DNA of 64,000 nucleotides. Origin: Betaproteobacteria bacterium. GTDB lineage: Bacteria > Pseudomonadota > Gammaproteobacteria > Burkholderiales > SG8-39. The stretch lies in contig SHXR01000001.1 in the NCBI GenBank assembly GCA_009693235.1, positions 1-64,000 on the forward strand, written 5' to 3'. The notes beneath the pieces were generated by a model. The model ran no database searches. It worked only from the letters and a program-made list of their open reading frames with translations, and was not told the origin of the DNA. Below are positions 1 to 8,664 of this stretch, piece after piece (the stretch's first letter is position 1; the number at the start of each line of letters is the position of its first letter). Made by a program: the position numbers and the translations under genes.

Positions 1-38
1 CCCGCCGTCCATCCTTGGTAGGCCTCTTCGAATCTCAT
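1..38 (-). CDS. Transposase, first 12-13 codons only (partial)
   Basis: An ATG at 38 (minus strand) is preceded by a clear Shine-Dalgarno sequence (aggagaaccggaag). The first codons read MRFEEAYQGWTAG before the window ends. This opening resembles the N-terminus of ISNCY-family transposases, which continue into a helix-turn-helix (typically RLTQEEAARLLGV), but that part is not visible here. The short length limits certainty. The upstream repeated octamers support an insertion-sequence context. Confidence 0.5.
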   Translation of the reverse strand, partial: MRFEEAYQGWTA

Positions 39-147
39 CTTCCGGTTCTCCTGTCGGTAGCCAGACCGGCTTATGGGCAGCAATATCGCTCCTCAATAAA
101 CCGGACAGGTTACTTACTAAAACCGGACAACTAATTTACTTTCGACA
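1..147 (-). mobile_element. End of an insertion sequence (ISNCY/IS1202-like), continuing left of the window
   Basis: Read on the minus strand, the element would begin near 147 with TGTCGAAAGTAAATTAGTTG. It contains two copies of the octamer ACCGGACA (plus strand, near 101-130), as expected for terminal repeats that bind a transposase. It then runs into a transposase start codon at 38. The repeats and the start codon are visible in the sequence. Assignment to the ISNCY/IS1202 group is inference from the short protein start. The other end and any target duplication lie outside the window, so the outer boundary at 147 is an estimate. Confidence 0.55.
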
Positions 148-233
148 GGAATCCGTGCTCCCGTTGACGCGGCAGGGTCCTAGTGCTACGGTCGATCCGC
201 ATGCATTCAGTGCACCAAATGAGAGGAGACGGC

Positions 234-1259
234 ATGTCCAGAGTCATTCATTCGACCGCCCGGCGTCAAATCATTCAGGCTGGGCTTGCCTCGTCCGTTC
301 TGCCGTGGAGTACGCTGGTCGGCGCACAGCCGAATTTCACGATGCGCATCGCGCACGTCGAGGCGATGGGTTCGCCGCTCACCGACTCGCTCGAAAAGTG
401 GACCAAGCTCCTCAAGGAAAAAAGCGGTGGGCGGATCGATGCCCAGCACTTCCCGGCCGGGCAGCTCGGCAGTTACACACAACTCATCGAGTCGAGTCGC
501 ATCGGCACGATTCAGGCAACCACCGGCGGTCCGGATACCGAAGAATCGGTCGCGCCTGAGATCGCGGCAACCGGCGGTGCGCCCGGATTCATCTTCAAGG
601 ACGAAGCGCATGTCGACAAGGTACTGCAGGGGGAGATCGGCAAGGAAGTATCGGCCATCGCGCGCAAGAAGACCGGCATCGAGTTTGTCGCGTTCGGTGA
701 GGCCGGGTTCCGGCATCTGCTGTCGAAGCGTCCAGTCGCGAATCTCGAACAATTGAAGGGGCTCAAGATCCGCGTGCCCGAAATCAAGCTGTGGGTCGAT
801 TTCTGGCGCAGGCTCGGTGCGAATCCCACACCACTGCCGTATGCGGAGCAGTACAGCGCACTGTCCTCCGGTGTCATCGACGGTTTGGAGGCCGACTATT
901 TTTCGATTCGCGGCTTCAAGTGGTTCGAACAGGCCAAGCACCTCACGCTTTGCTATCACTGGTTTCTGCCGAAAGCGATCCGCGTCAATGCGAAGTGGAT
1001 GGATGGTCTGCCGGCCGACCTGCAGGCGCTGGTGCGCACATCCGCGCAAGAAGTATTCGCCGAGCAGCGGAAAGTGAATCGCGACAAAGCAGGGGAGGCG
1101 CTCAAGGAGCTCGAAAAAGCGGGCGTGCAGGTGCAACGGCTCACTGAACAGGAATCGGCGCGGTGGTTCGCCAGTGCGAAGCCGCTCTTCGATGAGTTTT
1201 CCGCTAAGAGTGCGGACACCAAGGTGATGGTTGCCAAGATCCTCGCCTTGCGCGGCTGA
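234..1259 (+). CDS. TRAP-type C4-dicarboxylate transporter substrate-binding protein (DctP family)
   Basis: This periplasmic receptor would capture an organic acid for a TRAP transporter. The start at 234 is chosen because gagaggagac lies just upstream and the product opens with a signal peptide; an ATG at 183 has no such site. The signal peptide carries a twin-arginine-like ARRQIIQAGLA stretch, so Tat export is possible. The mature part shows the DctP fold signatures: a SPLTDSLEKWTKLLKEKSGG region, a central LKGLKIRVPE strand and a conserved arginine that normally binds the carboxylate. Length (341 aa) is normal. No DctQ or DctM membrane partners lie in the window, so it is an orphan receptor or works with a distant permease. 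The next gene follows after 25 bases. Confidence 0.85.
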   Translation: MSRVIHSTARRQIIQAGLASSVLPWSTLVGAQPNFTMRIAHVEAMGSPLTDSLEKWTKLLKEKSGGRIDAQHFPAGQLGSYTQLIESSRIGTIQATTGGPDTEESVAPEIAATGGAPGFIFKDEAHVDKVLQGEIGKEVSAIARKKTGIEFVAFGEAGFRHLLSKRPVANLEQLKGLKIRVPEIKLWVDFWRRLGANPTPLPYAEQYSALSSGVIDGLEADYFSIRGFKWFEQAKHLTLCYHWFLPKAIRVNAKWMDGLPADLQALVRTSAQEVFAEQRKVNRDKAGEALKELEKAGVQVQRLTEQESARWFASAKPLFDEFSAKSADTKVMVAKILALRG

Positions 1260-1284
1260 GCCACCGGCGTTTCGAGGTGATTGC

Positions 1285-2166
1285 ATGAGCGCCTACAGCT
1301 TCGAGAGCGAAGGCATCAACCTGCCGCGCGGTGCATGGGCGAAGACGCACCGGCGCAGGTTGATCTGGAATGGCCGCGAGATCGCGAGTTTCACGCAGGG
1401 CGCGTTTCGACCGTATCTCTACCCGGTGTTCACGCCGGCGGGCTTTCCGGTTACCAGCGAGAGCCCGGCCGATCATCCGCATCATCACTCGATGTGGATC
1501 GGCGTCGATCATCTGCATGTGCTGATGCCCGCTGCCGAGGGCCGCACCGAGGAGTACACCTACAACCTTTATGTGAACGAGAGCTTCCAGGGTCGCGCGC
1601 CGGGCCGGATGTTTGAGACCAGCATCGAGGGTAAGGAGACGGGGAGCGGCTTTCGCGTCGTGCAGCACATCGAGTGGCGGGGCCCCGCAGAGTGGGCGGC
1701 CGCCGATGGGCGACTGCTGATCAATGAGACGCGCACCTGGATGTTTCGCCCTGGCGAACGCTATCACCTGATCGACATGCGCTCGGAGATCACAGCCGCC
1801 GAATGGGCACTGACGCTTGGGCCTACGCGGCATGCCTATTTCAATTATCGGGTTGCTGAAGCGCTGCAGGTGGTGCGCGGTGGCCAGATCACGCGAAGCG
1901 GCGATGCATGGCTCGACTACTCCGGAAACGCGGGCGGTGGTCACATTGCCGGAATTGCGTTGATGCCGTCGGCGAACGACGCAACCTGGTGGTGGTTCGC
2001 GACCGACTGGGGCGTGGTGACGACGGGGCCATTTAGGAGCGAGGCAAAACGCCTGCCGGCAAATGAATCGTTCGTGCTCCACGCGCGTTACGTGGTGCAT
2101 GATGGCGATGCGGCGTCGGTTCCGCTTGCCGATCTGCATCGCGAGTTCCTAGTGACGACAGTATGA
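1285..2166 (+). CDS. DUF6807 (PmoA-named) family protein
   Basis: This 293-residue protein has the histidine-rich DHPHHHSMWIG motif near residue 75 and the later THAYFNYR-like stretch (TRHAYFNYR) typical of DUF6807. The family is often labelled PmoA but has no demonstrated relation to methane monooxygenase, and its biochemical role is not settled. The start at 1285 follows ttcgaggtgattgc and places the protein directly after the DctP receptor, with which it is probably co-transcribed. No signal peptide is visible, so it is probably cytoplasmic. Family placement is fairly secure; function is unknown. Confidence 0.75.
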   Translation: MSAYSFESEGINLPRGAWAKTHRRRLIWNGREIASFTQGAFRPYLYPVFTPAGFPVTSESPADHPHHHSMWIGVDHLHVLMPAAEGRTEEYTYNLYVNESFQGRAPGRMFETSIEGKETGSGFRVVQHIEWRGPAEWAAADGRLLINETRTWMFRPGERYHLIDMRSEITAAEWALTLGPTRHAYFNYRVAEALQVVRGGQITRSGDAWLDYSGNAGGGHIAGIALMPSANDATWWWFATDWGVVTTGPFRSEAKRLPANESFVLHARYVVHDGDAASVPLADLHREFLVTTV

Positions 2167-2202
2167 GCCCTCGATCGCCATTGGGCTTTCCCGGCGCATC
2201 GA

Positions 2203-2232
2203 GCTTACCCATCTCGCGGCTTACCCATCTCG
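2203..2232. repeat. Short direct repeat in an intergenic stretch
   Basis: The 14-mer gcttacccatctcg occurs at 2203-2216 and again at 2219-2232. It lies in the 208-base gap between the DUF6807 gene and the next Bug receptor. Nothing else recognisable was seen in this gap. It is probably a small local duplication. Confidence 0.6.
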
Positions 2233-2374
2233 ATGTGATGCGCGCGTCGAAGGCGAAAGTGGGCCGGCCGATCAGCGCGACATCGAATCGCGGCTTGGTA
2301 TGGGTGGCGTGCTGAAGCCTTTCCATGGACGCTTGCCGGTGTAGCATGCGAGTCCGCCAGACCATCGACCGAAC

Positions 2375-3361
2375 GTGATCATGACGAATACCAATGTGAT
2401 GTTACGAGCCGCCGCGACTGTGCTGATCGGCATGGCGAGTGCGCTGCATACCGTGCAATCACTTGCCCAAGCATGGCCGCAACGCACCGTCAAATTCATC
2501 CTGCCGCTAGGCCCCGGAAGCGGTGCCGATATTAGCGCGCGATTGATCGCCGATCGGTTGGCCTCACGCTGGGGCCAGTCAGTCGTGATCGAGAATCGTC
2601 CGGGCGGTGATGGCTTCGTTGCCATCAACGCGTTTGTTGGCAGTCGCGACGATCACACCCTTCTTTACGGCCCGGCGGGTGCGTTTACCGCGCATCCGTA
2701 TCTGCATGCGAAGCTGCCGTACAACCAGCGCGACATCACGCCAATTGCACGCGTCAGCAGCACGGTTGTGAGTGTTGCCGTTCCCGCATCGTTGCCGGTG
2801 AACTCGGTTGCCGAGCTGGTCGCGTTGATGCGTACGCAGCCTGGCAAACTCAATTGGGCGTCAATCACCGGTGCGAGCGATCTCATCTTCGAGGCGTTCG
2901 CCAAATCAAACAGTCTGGAACTGCAACGGGTGCCCTATCGTGATCCGGTGCAGGCATTGAATGACGTCGCCGAAGGGCGTGTCCAGTTGTATATGGCTGC
3001 GCTCGCCATTGTGCGTGCGCACGCACAAGCGGGCCGCATCAAGATCATCGCGGTCACCAATCGGGTGCGGGCGCCGATTCTTCCGGATGTCCCAACCGTC
3101 AGTGAGGCCGGATTTGCCGCGCTATTGTTCGATGGCCTGGTCGGACTCTATGGCCTGCCAGATTTCCCGGGGAGCGTTCGCGAGCGTATCGCCGCCGACA
3201 TCAAGGTAGTGATCGAGGACCCGACCATCGCGACAAGGCTCACCGGCACCGGACAACTCATCATTCCCGGTACGCCCGCTGAATTCGCCGCTTCGATCGA
3301 CGAACAGCGTGCGCAGATGGCGGCTGTCGCGCAGGTGCTTGGCATCAAGGCCGCACAATGA
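2375..3361 (+). CDS. Bug/TctC-family tripartite tricarboxylate transporter receptor
   Basis: This is a periplasmic solute-binding protein of the Bug (Bordetella uptake gene) family. It has a signal peptide (MLRAAATVLIGMASA...SLAQ) followed by the standard opening WPQRTVKFILPLGPGSGADISAR. The VIENRPGGDG motif near residue 75 and the C-terminal TPAEFAASID region complete the family pattern. Residues LPLGPG replace the usual VPFPPG. The start could be GTG 2375 or ATG 2381; neither has a strong ribosome site. The stop overlaps the next Bug gene by four bases, so the two are probably translationally coupled. No TctA/TctB membrane genes are nearby. The ligand cannot be deduced. Confidence 0.9.
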   Translation: MIMTNTNVMLRAAATVLIGMASALHTVQSLAQAWPQRTVKFILPLGPGSGADISARLIADRLASRWGQSVVIENRPGGDGFVAINAFVGSRDDHTLLYGPAGAFTAHPYLHAKLPYNQRDITPIARVSSTVVSVAVPASLPVNSVAELVALMRTQPGKLNWASITGASDLIFEAFAKSNSLELQRVPYRDPVQALNDVAEGRVQLYMAALAIVRAHAQAGRIKIIAVTNRVRAPILPDVPTVSEAGFAALLFDGLVGLYGLPDFPGSVRERIAADIKVVIEDPTIATRLTGTGQLIIPGTPAEFAASIDEQRAQMAAVAQVLGIKAAQ

Positions 3362-4305
3362 AAACCATCATTGCTCTCTTGGCAGCGCTCGCATGGTTTT
3401 CGATCGGGCATGCGCAGGAATTTCCGGTGAAGACGGTGCGGTTGGTGGTGCCATTTCCACCCGGCGGTCCGCTTGATATCGCCGGACGGCTGATCGGCCA
3501 ACAACTTTCCGAGATGTGGAAGCAGCCCGTCATCGTGGAGAATCGCCCAGGCGGAACCCTTGGCCCGGAATCAGTCGCCAGGGCTGCGCCAGATGGCTAT
3601 ACGCTGCTCATTATCAGCTCGTCGCCGCTGGTCACGCTGCCCCACATGCAGAAGGTGCCGTACGACGTGCTACGTGATCTCGTCGGGGTCACGCAAACGA
3701 CGCTCCTCACTTATGCGCTGGTGGCGCATGTCGATGCGGGCATCCACTCGGTTCAGGAGTTGATCGATCAAGCGAAGCGCTCACCCGGCAAGCTTAATTA
3801 CGCGAGCGCCGGCAATGGTTCGGGTCAGCATTTGTTGATGGAGCTTTTTAAGTCGGCGGCGGGCATCGACATTGTGCATGTGCCGTTCAAAGGCGCCGCG
3901 CCCGCGTCGCAGTCGGTGATGGCTGGGCAAATTCCCATCATGCTCGACGTCACGACGGTGGCCTTGCCGCTCATTCGTTCCAACAAGGTGAAGGCACTGA
4001 TGGTGACCGGCGCCAAACCGCTTGATCAGTTGCCCGGCGCGGCGCCGTTCGACGCGCTCTTCCCGGGTGTGGGCATCCCGACCTGGCATGGCATCTTCAC
4101 GACCGGCGGAACGCCCGCGCCGGTGCTTGCGAAACTCGCAAACGATATTCAAACGGCGCTTCACACGTCTGCAGTCGGTGATCGGTTCCGGCAACTGGGC
4201 ACGGAGCCTTCCGGCGTATCAGGCGATGCGTTTAATGCGATTGTCCGGCGCGACTCGGAGCGTTGGGGCGAAGTGATTCGTAAAAATAATTTGCGAGCGG
4301 ATTAA
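3358..4305 (+). CDS. Bug/TctC-family receptor
   Basis: This second Bug receptor (315 aa) starts at the ATG that overlaps the preceding stop (ATGA). It has a short signal peptide ending at HAQ, the VVPFPPGGPLDIAGRL motif, VIVENRPGG and SAPDGY-like (RAAPDGY) signatures, and the NYASAGNGSGQHLLMELF segment of ligand-binding domain 2. It is complete and of normal length. Its TAA stop lies in the same TTAA tetramer as the stop of the converging Bug gene on the other strand. Ligand unknown; carboxylates are usual for the family. Confidence 0.9.
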   Translation: MKTIIALLAALAWFSIGHAQEFPVKTVRLVVPFPPGGPLDIAGRLIGQQLSEMWKQPVIVENRPGGTLGPESVARAAPDGYTLLIISSSPLVTLPHMQKVPYDVLRDLVGVTQTTLLTYALVAHVDAGIHSVQELIDQAKRSPGKLNYASAGNGSGQHLLMELFKSAAGIDIVHVPFKGAAPASQSVMAGQIPIMLDVTTVALPLIRSNKVKALMVTGAKPLDQLPGAAPFDALFPGVGIPTWHGIFTTGGTPAPVLAKLANDIQTALHTSAVGDRFRQLGTEPSGVSGDAFNAIVRRDSERWGEVIRKNNLRAD

Positions 4306-5287
4306 TCCGGTTTGGCGCCGGTCGCTTTGATGATGCGGCCCCAGGTGTCGATCTCACCGCGAATGCGCGCCCAGAGCGCCTCGGGCGATGACGGTGCCAC
4401 TTCCACCCCCATCGCGGTGAATCGCGTGACCGAATCCTGCGTATTGAGCGCCTTGGTGAACTCTGCGTTCAGTCGGGCCACGATCGGTGCAGGCGTACCG
4501 CGCGGCGCGAGGATGGCATACCAAGTGTTCACGTCGTACTCCGGATAGCCTGCTTCGGCGATCGTCGGAACATCGCTGAGCACGCCAATGCGCTTCGCCG
4601 GTGACACCGCAAGCGCCTTGAATTTGCCCGCCTTCACTTGCGGGAGTCCGGCCGTGAGCCCGGCCAGCATCATTTGCACTTCGCCCGCCGTCACTGCGGT
4701 CATCGCCGGTGCGAGTCCTTTGTACGGCACGGCAACGATGTCAAGCCCGGCCAGCATCTTGAACCACTCGAAGGCTAGATAGTGCGGCGAGCCCGAACCT
4801 AGCGAGGCGAAATTCAGTTTGCCGGGCTGACGCTTGGCCAGTGCGATGAGTTCTTGCACCGAGTTGGCCGGGACCGCAGGATACGTGACCAGCACGAACG
4901 GCACCACCACCATCATCGTGACGGGTACGAAGTCATTGTGAACATCGAACGGCAGCTTTGGAAACAGCGTCGCATTGATCGAGAACGCGTTCGACACGAG
5001 TCCGATCGTGTGGCCATCGGGTGCGCTCTTGGCTAAGGCGTCGGTGCCGATGGTTTCGCTGGCCCCGGTCGGTTCTCGATGACGATGGTTTGGCCCAATC
5101 CCTCCTGCAGCTTAGGCTGGACGATGCGCATGGCGGTATCGGTACCGCCGCCCGGCGGATACGGAATGAGGACGCGAATCGGCTTGTTGGGAAAGCTACT
5201 CGGAGCGGTCTGCGCGAGCACGCCGGATGAGGCGCCGATCAGTCCTGCGGTGAACAGGCCGGCGAAAGCGCGTGAGGTAGGTGTCAT
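4302..5287 (-). pseudogene. Bug/TctC-family receptor broken by a one-base frameshift
   Basis: The gene starts at ATG 5287 behind AGGAGCC and encodes a signal peptide, then SFPNKPIRVLIPYPPGGGTD and TIVIENRPG. At plus-strand 5063-5066 (CCCC, that is GGGG in the coding strand) the frame is lost. One more G would restore ENRPGASETIGTDALAKSAPDGH, after which the second frame continues with normal Bug sequence to 4302. As written, the first frame ends at a TAG near 5033. The rest is well preserved, so the lesion is recent or a homopolymer sequencing error. It lies 35 bases downstream of the 2-hydroxyacid dehydrogenase gene, in the same direction. Confidence 0.85.
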
Positions 5288-5322
5288 CGTTGGCTCCTGT
5301 GGCGATTGACTTGGTGCGGACG

Positions 5323-6252
5323 TCAGTATCCGCGCTGTCGATCCACCAGATTTATCAGCGCGCGGCCGGCCTCGAATCCGCGAATCTGCTCGACGACATA
5401 CTTGGTTGCGGAACGTGGCATCACCATGGCGGCGATGTGTGGAGTGATGCGGATCTTTGGGTGATCCCAAAGTGGTGAATGGGCAGGCAGCGGTTCTTCG
5501 GGAAAGACATCAAGCAATGCACCGCCTAAATGCCCGGTATCGAGTGCCGCCACCAAATCATCGATGGCGCACTGCTTGCCGCGTCCGACGTTGATCACAT
5601 AGGCGCCACGCGGCAACTGCGCGAAAAGAGTCGCGTTCAAGATCCGTTCGGTCGCAGGCGTAAGCGGCAACAGGCAGACCAGAATTTCGGTTCGGCGCAA
5701 CATCGTGGCCAGCCCAGCCGCACCGTGAAAGCATTCGATGCCCTCCACTTGTCGCGGCGTACGGCTCCAACCCAGTACCTGGAAGTTGATGCGGTGCAAT
5801 GCACGGGCCGTCGCGCCACCCAACTTTCCGAGACCCAACACGCCGACCTGCCGCTCGCGGGCGAATTTATGATCGCGATGATCCCAACGGTGTGCACGTT
5901 GCAGGCGCGCGAAGTCGTCGGCATCGCGATGAGCGGCCAGTACGGCGTGCAGCACGAACTCGGTCATGCCTTCTATGAGTCCATCATCCATCATCCGCAC
6001 TATGGGCAGTTGTGGGGGAATCGTTGCATCATCAGCCAGGCCATCGACGCCGGCGCCCAACGAGAACACCACCTTCACGCCACGCAGCTTCGTAATCGAT
6101 CCGAGCGGCGGGCGAAACGCGAGGACGTAGTCGATCGCACGATCCGGAATATCGGGGTAGACGAACAGTTCGAGCGGACCGAGGTCGCGCGACATCCACT
6201 CGCGCCACTGGTGCGGATCGTCGTCTTGAGCGATGAAGGCAAAGGTGCGCAT
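5323..6252 (-). CDS. NAD(P)-dependent D-2-hydroxyacid dehydrogenase (GhrA-like)
   Basis: It is expected to reduce glyoxylate, hydroxypyruvate or a related 2-oxoacid. Starting at ATG 6252 gives 309 residues, with the Rossmann motif GLGKLG at 140-145 and the catalytic triad R224, E253 and H272 (in VGRGK, PEEPL and TPHIAAM), close to GhrA numbering. An ATG at 6279 is also in frame but would overlap panE by 17 bases. The gene sits 10 bases after panE and before a Bug receptor, suggesting one operon for uptake and reduction of a 2-oxo or 2-hydroxy acid. The exact substrate is inference. Confidence 0.85.
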   Translation of the reverse strand: MRTFAFIAQDDDPHQWREWMSRDLGPLELFVYPDIPDRAIDYVLAFRPPLGSITKLRGVKVVFSLGAGVDGLADDATIPPQLPIVRMMDDGLIEGMTEFVLHAVLAAHRDADDFARLQRAHRWDHRDHKFARERQVGVLGLGKLGGATARALHRINFQVLGWSRTPRQVEGIECFHGAAGLATMLRRTEILVCLLPLTPATERILNATLFAQLPRGAYVINVGRGKQCAIDDLVAALDTGHLGGALLDVFPEEPLPAHSPLWDHPKIRITPHIAAMVMPRSATKYVVEQIRGFEAGRALINLVDRQRGY

Positions 6253-6262
6253 GCCAGATGGC

Positions 6263-7186
6263 TTAATCGGGTGCGCCATGCATATAAGGTTTGAGGCAAG
6301 CGTAGGCCATCGCGTGAACGGGGGTCGGCACGCCAAGCTCGCGCCCCTTGCGAATGATGACGCCGGATAGGCTGTCCAGCTCGAGACGGCGTCCGCGTGC
6401 GAGGTCGTGATACATCGAGGCGTACATTTTGGGCGGAAAGTTTTGGTGCATGGCAAGCGTACGCTCGACGATATCGGCCGGCATCGGCAGGCCTTGCGCC
6501 TCGGCCACTGCTTTGACTTCCGAGAACGCGCCACGCGCGACCACGATCAGGTCCGGATCGTTGTAGACCACGCCCGCCGGTTGGCGAACCACACACGAAA
6601 GCGCCGCATTGCTGGCGAGCCCGACCATCTTTTGCCATTGTGCGGCGCGGATGTCGGCAACCAGTTCCGCTTTGAAGCCCGCTGCCTCGCAGGCCTTGCT
6701 GAAGGCGATGCCGCGCGCCGACAGCGCGCCGTTTGATTCACCAAAGCGGATGGTGGACATGTCCGACGCATAGCGAACGACCCCGGGTGCCTCGATCACG
6801 CCGGACACGAAGGCGAGCCCACCCATGACTTGATCGTTGCCGACGATCCGGCCGATGCGCTCTTGGGCATCGACGCCGTTCTGCAGGCTGATGCACACGC
6901 CGCCCGCCGACAGAATCGGGGCGATCGATTGTGCGGCGCTCTCCGTGTCGTAAAGCTTCACGCAGAACAGGACCACATCGACCGGCCCGATTTCTTCCGG
7001 ATTCGCCGTTGCCTTCACCTTCGGTACGGAAAAATCCCCGCGTGGCCCGACCACCGACAAGCCACGTTCGCGCATGGCCTGCAGATGGTCGCCGCGGGCG
7101 ATAAACGATACGTCATGGCCTGATCGTGCCAAGAGCGCCCCAAAATAGGCGCCGACTGCGCCCGTTCCCATGATTGCAATACGCAT
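6263..7186 (-). CDS. Ketopantoate reductase family protein (2-dehydropantoate 2-reductase)
   Basis: This NADPH-dependent oxidoreductase of the ApbA/PanE family opens with MRIAIMGTGAVGAYFG (GTGAVG at 7-12). It keeps the catalytic lysine in AQWQKMVGLASNAALSC, and the C-terminal domain contains the ELDSLSG glutamate/serine region. The start at 7186 is the ATG that begins the Rossmann strand; an in-frame GTG at 7216 is less likely. Length (307 aa) is normal. Betaproteobacteria commonly carry several paralogues, and those beside Bug and dehydrogenase genes often serve catabolism rather than pantothenate synthesis, so the gene symbol is withheld. It is divergent from the ferredoxin gene. Confidence 0.85.
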   Translation of the reverse strand: MRIAIMGTGAVGAYFGALLARSGHDVSFIARGDHLQAMRERGLSVVGPRGDFSVPKVKATANPEEIGPVDVVLFCVKLYDTESAAQSIAPILSAGGVCISLQNGVDAQERIGRIVGNDQVMGGLAFVSGVIEAPGVVRYASDMSTIRFGESNGALSARGIAFSKACEAAGFKAELVADIRAAQWQKMVGLASNAALSCVVRQPAGVVYNDPDLIVVARGAFSEVKAVAEAQGLPMPADIVERTLAMHQNFPPKMYASMYHDLARGRRLELDSLSGVIIRKGRELGVPTPVHAMAYACLKPYMHGAPD

Positions 7187-7247
7187 GAAGCTACCCAACA
7201 GGAGTCCGCCGATCACCGGAGCCTAAACGTTTGCGCCGATCGCAACA

Positions 7248-7286
7248 ACCGGTCACGGGCGGGCGCGCTGCCTCACCGACCGGTCA
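7248..7286. promoter_or_regulatory. Two ACCGGTCA copies in the divergent panE/ferredoxin control region
   Basis: The octamer ACCGGTCA occurs at 7248-7255 and 7279-7286, in the same orientation and 31 bases apart (about three helical turns). It lies in the 133-base gap between two divergent operons and could be a regulator-binding pair. A possible -10 (TTAAGAT, near 7293) follows. The repeats are seen; the role is inference. Confidence 0.3.
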
Positions 7287-7319
7287 GGCTGCGTTAAGAT
7301 CGACCGTTTTGAACCGGGA

Positions 7320-7643
7320 ATGCACAACATGGCCAATGAATGGGTCGAAATCGCAAAGCTGAGTGAAGTGCCGGACGGCGGGACCTGTCCGATCCGCTAT
7401 AACGGCGAGCCGATCTGCCTCTACAATCTGGAAGGCAAGATCTATGCGACGTACGATATTTGCACACATGGGCAAGCGAGCCTCGCCGATGGCTTTATCG
7501 TCGACGGCGACAAGATTGAATGCCCGTTACACCAGGGGATGTTCGAGATTGCCACCGGCAAAGCGGTCAGCACACCCTGCAAACTCGATCTCGCGATTTT
7601 TGAGGTGAAAGTCGACCAGGGTGTGATCCTACTGAAAGTCTGA
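7320..7643 (+). CDS. Rieske-type [2Fe-2S] ferredoxin
   Basis: This 107-residue soluble protein would carry electrons to a non-haem iron oxygenase. The Rieske ligands are C48 and H50 (CTHG) and C68 and H71 (CPLHQG), the bacterial oxygenase-ferredoxin pattern. ATG 7320 or ATG 7329 (MANEW) could be the start. It is the first gene of a plus-strand operon that continues through Bug, TauD-like, Bug, Pht5-like and cupin genes. No partner ferredoxin reductase or oxygenase alpha subunit lies in this operon; Rieske oxygenases occur more than 40 kb away. Confidence 0.9.
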   Translation: MHNMANEWVEIAKLSEVPDGGTCPIRYNGEPICLYNLEGKIYATYDICTHGQASLADGFIVDGDKIECPLHQGMFEIATGKAVSTPCKLDLAIFEVKVDQGVILLKV

Positions 7644-7682
7644 TTGGCCCGCCAAGACATCGGGTCGCGTGAAAGGAAAGCA

Positions 7683-8654
7683 GTGAGAATCATTCGAACC
7701 GTCAGTGTCCTCATTGGCGCCGCGCTGGCCGCTGCAAGCATGCACACGGTGGCGCAGCCCTATCCGGTGAAGCCGGTCCATGTGATCGTCCCGTTCCCGG
7801 CCGGTGGCGGCAACGATGTCACGGCGCGACTGCTCGGCGCGAAGCTGGCGGAAGCCATGGGCCAGCCGTTCCTGATCGAAAACCGTCCTGGTGCGGGTGG
7901 CTCGATCGGGATTCAAGCCGCGGCGAAGGCCAATCCGGATGGCTACACGCTGCTGGTCGTGCCGCAGAATCTGGTGATCAATCCGTCGTTGATGGAGCGG
8001 GCGGGTTTTGATCCAGTGCGGGATTTTTCGCCGATCGCCGTGCTCGTGGATTCACCGGTAATGATTGGCGTGCATGCAGCGGTCCCGGCCACCAGTCTGA
8101 ACGAATTGATCGCGCACGCCAAGGCGGTAGGCGGCAAGCTCAACTACACGTCATGCGGCACCGGTTCGCCGCAACATCTGGCGGGCGAAGTGATGAAATC
8201 GCTCGTGGGCATCGCGATGCAACACATTCCGTATGGGGGTTGCGCACCTGCGGTGGCTGATGTGGCGGCCGGCCGCGTCGAAGTGTTGTTCGCGACGATT
8301 TCGCACATTGTGCCGCACCACAAGGCCGGACGTATGCGGGGGCTCGCAACGACTGGGCTTATCCGCTCGCCGCTGGCACCTGAGTTTCCAACCGCGATCG
8401 AGGCTGGCATCGCAGGTTTTGATTTCAACGTATGGTTTGGTCTGTTGGCGCCTGCCAAGACGCCGCGCGAAATCGTGCTCAAGCTGAACGCCGAGGTGAA
8501 TAGGGCCCTCACCGATGGGGCAGTCAAAGCGCAGTTTGAAAAGCAGAATCTTGTTCCGCGCGGCGGTACGCCAGAGGATTTCGCGAAGGTCATCGAAGGC
8601 GAGTTCACGCGCTTTGCGAAATTGATCCGCGATGTCGGGATCAAGCCGGACTAA
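7683..8654 (+). CDS. Bug/TctC-family receptor
   Basis: The preferred start is GTG 7683, because gaaaggaaag lies directly upstream and the product then begins with a proper signal peptide (VRIIRTVSVLIGAALAAASM...VAQ). A TTG at 7644 abuts the ferredoxin stop but adds a hydrophilic leader. The mature protein has YPVKPVHVIVPFPAGGGND, FLIENRPGAGGS and ANPDGY motifs and is complete at 323 residues. It contains an extra cysteine pair region (NYTSCGTGSPQH and PYGGCAP) that could form a disulphide in the periplasm. TauD-like follows after 10 bases, implying co-expression of uptake and oxidation. Confidence 0.9.
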   Translation: MRIIRTVSVLIGAALAAASMHTVAQPYPVKPVHVIVPFPAGGGNDVTARLLGAKLAEAMGQPFLIENRPGAGGSIGIQAAAKANPDGYTLLVVPQNLVINPSLMERAGFDPVRDFSPIAVLVDSPVMIGVHAAVPATSLNELIAHAKAVGGKLNYTSCGTGSPQHLAGEVMKSLVGIAMQHIPYGGCAPAVADVAAGRVEVLFATISHIVPHHKAGRMRGLATTGLIRSPLAPEFPTAIEAGIAGFDFNVWFGLLAPAKTPREIVLKLNAEVNRALTDGAVKAQFEKQNLVPRGGTPEDFAKVIEGEFTRFAKLIRDVGIKPD

Positions 8655-8664
8655 AGGAAAAGTG

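Noticed and set aside
207-1286. Long open frame antisense to the DctP gene (and similar long antisense frames throughout)
   Set aside because: High-GC codon use leaves opposite-strand frames open. The sequence is Arg/His/Leu-rich, has no domain and overlaps a clear gene.
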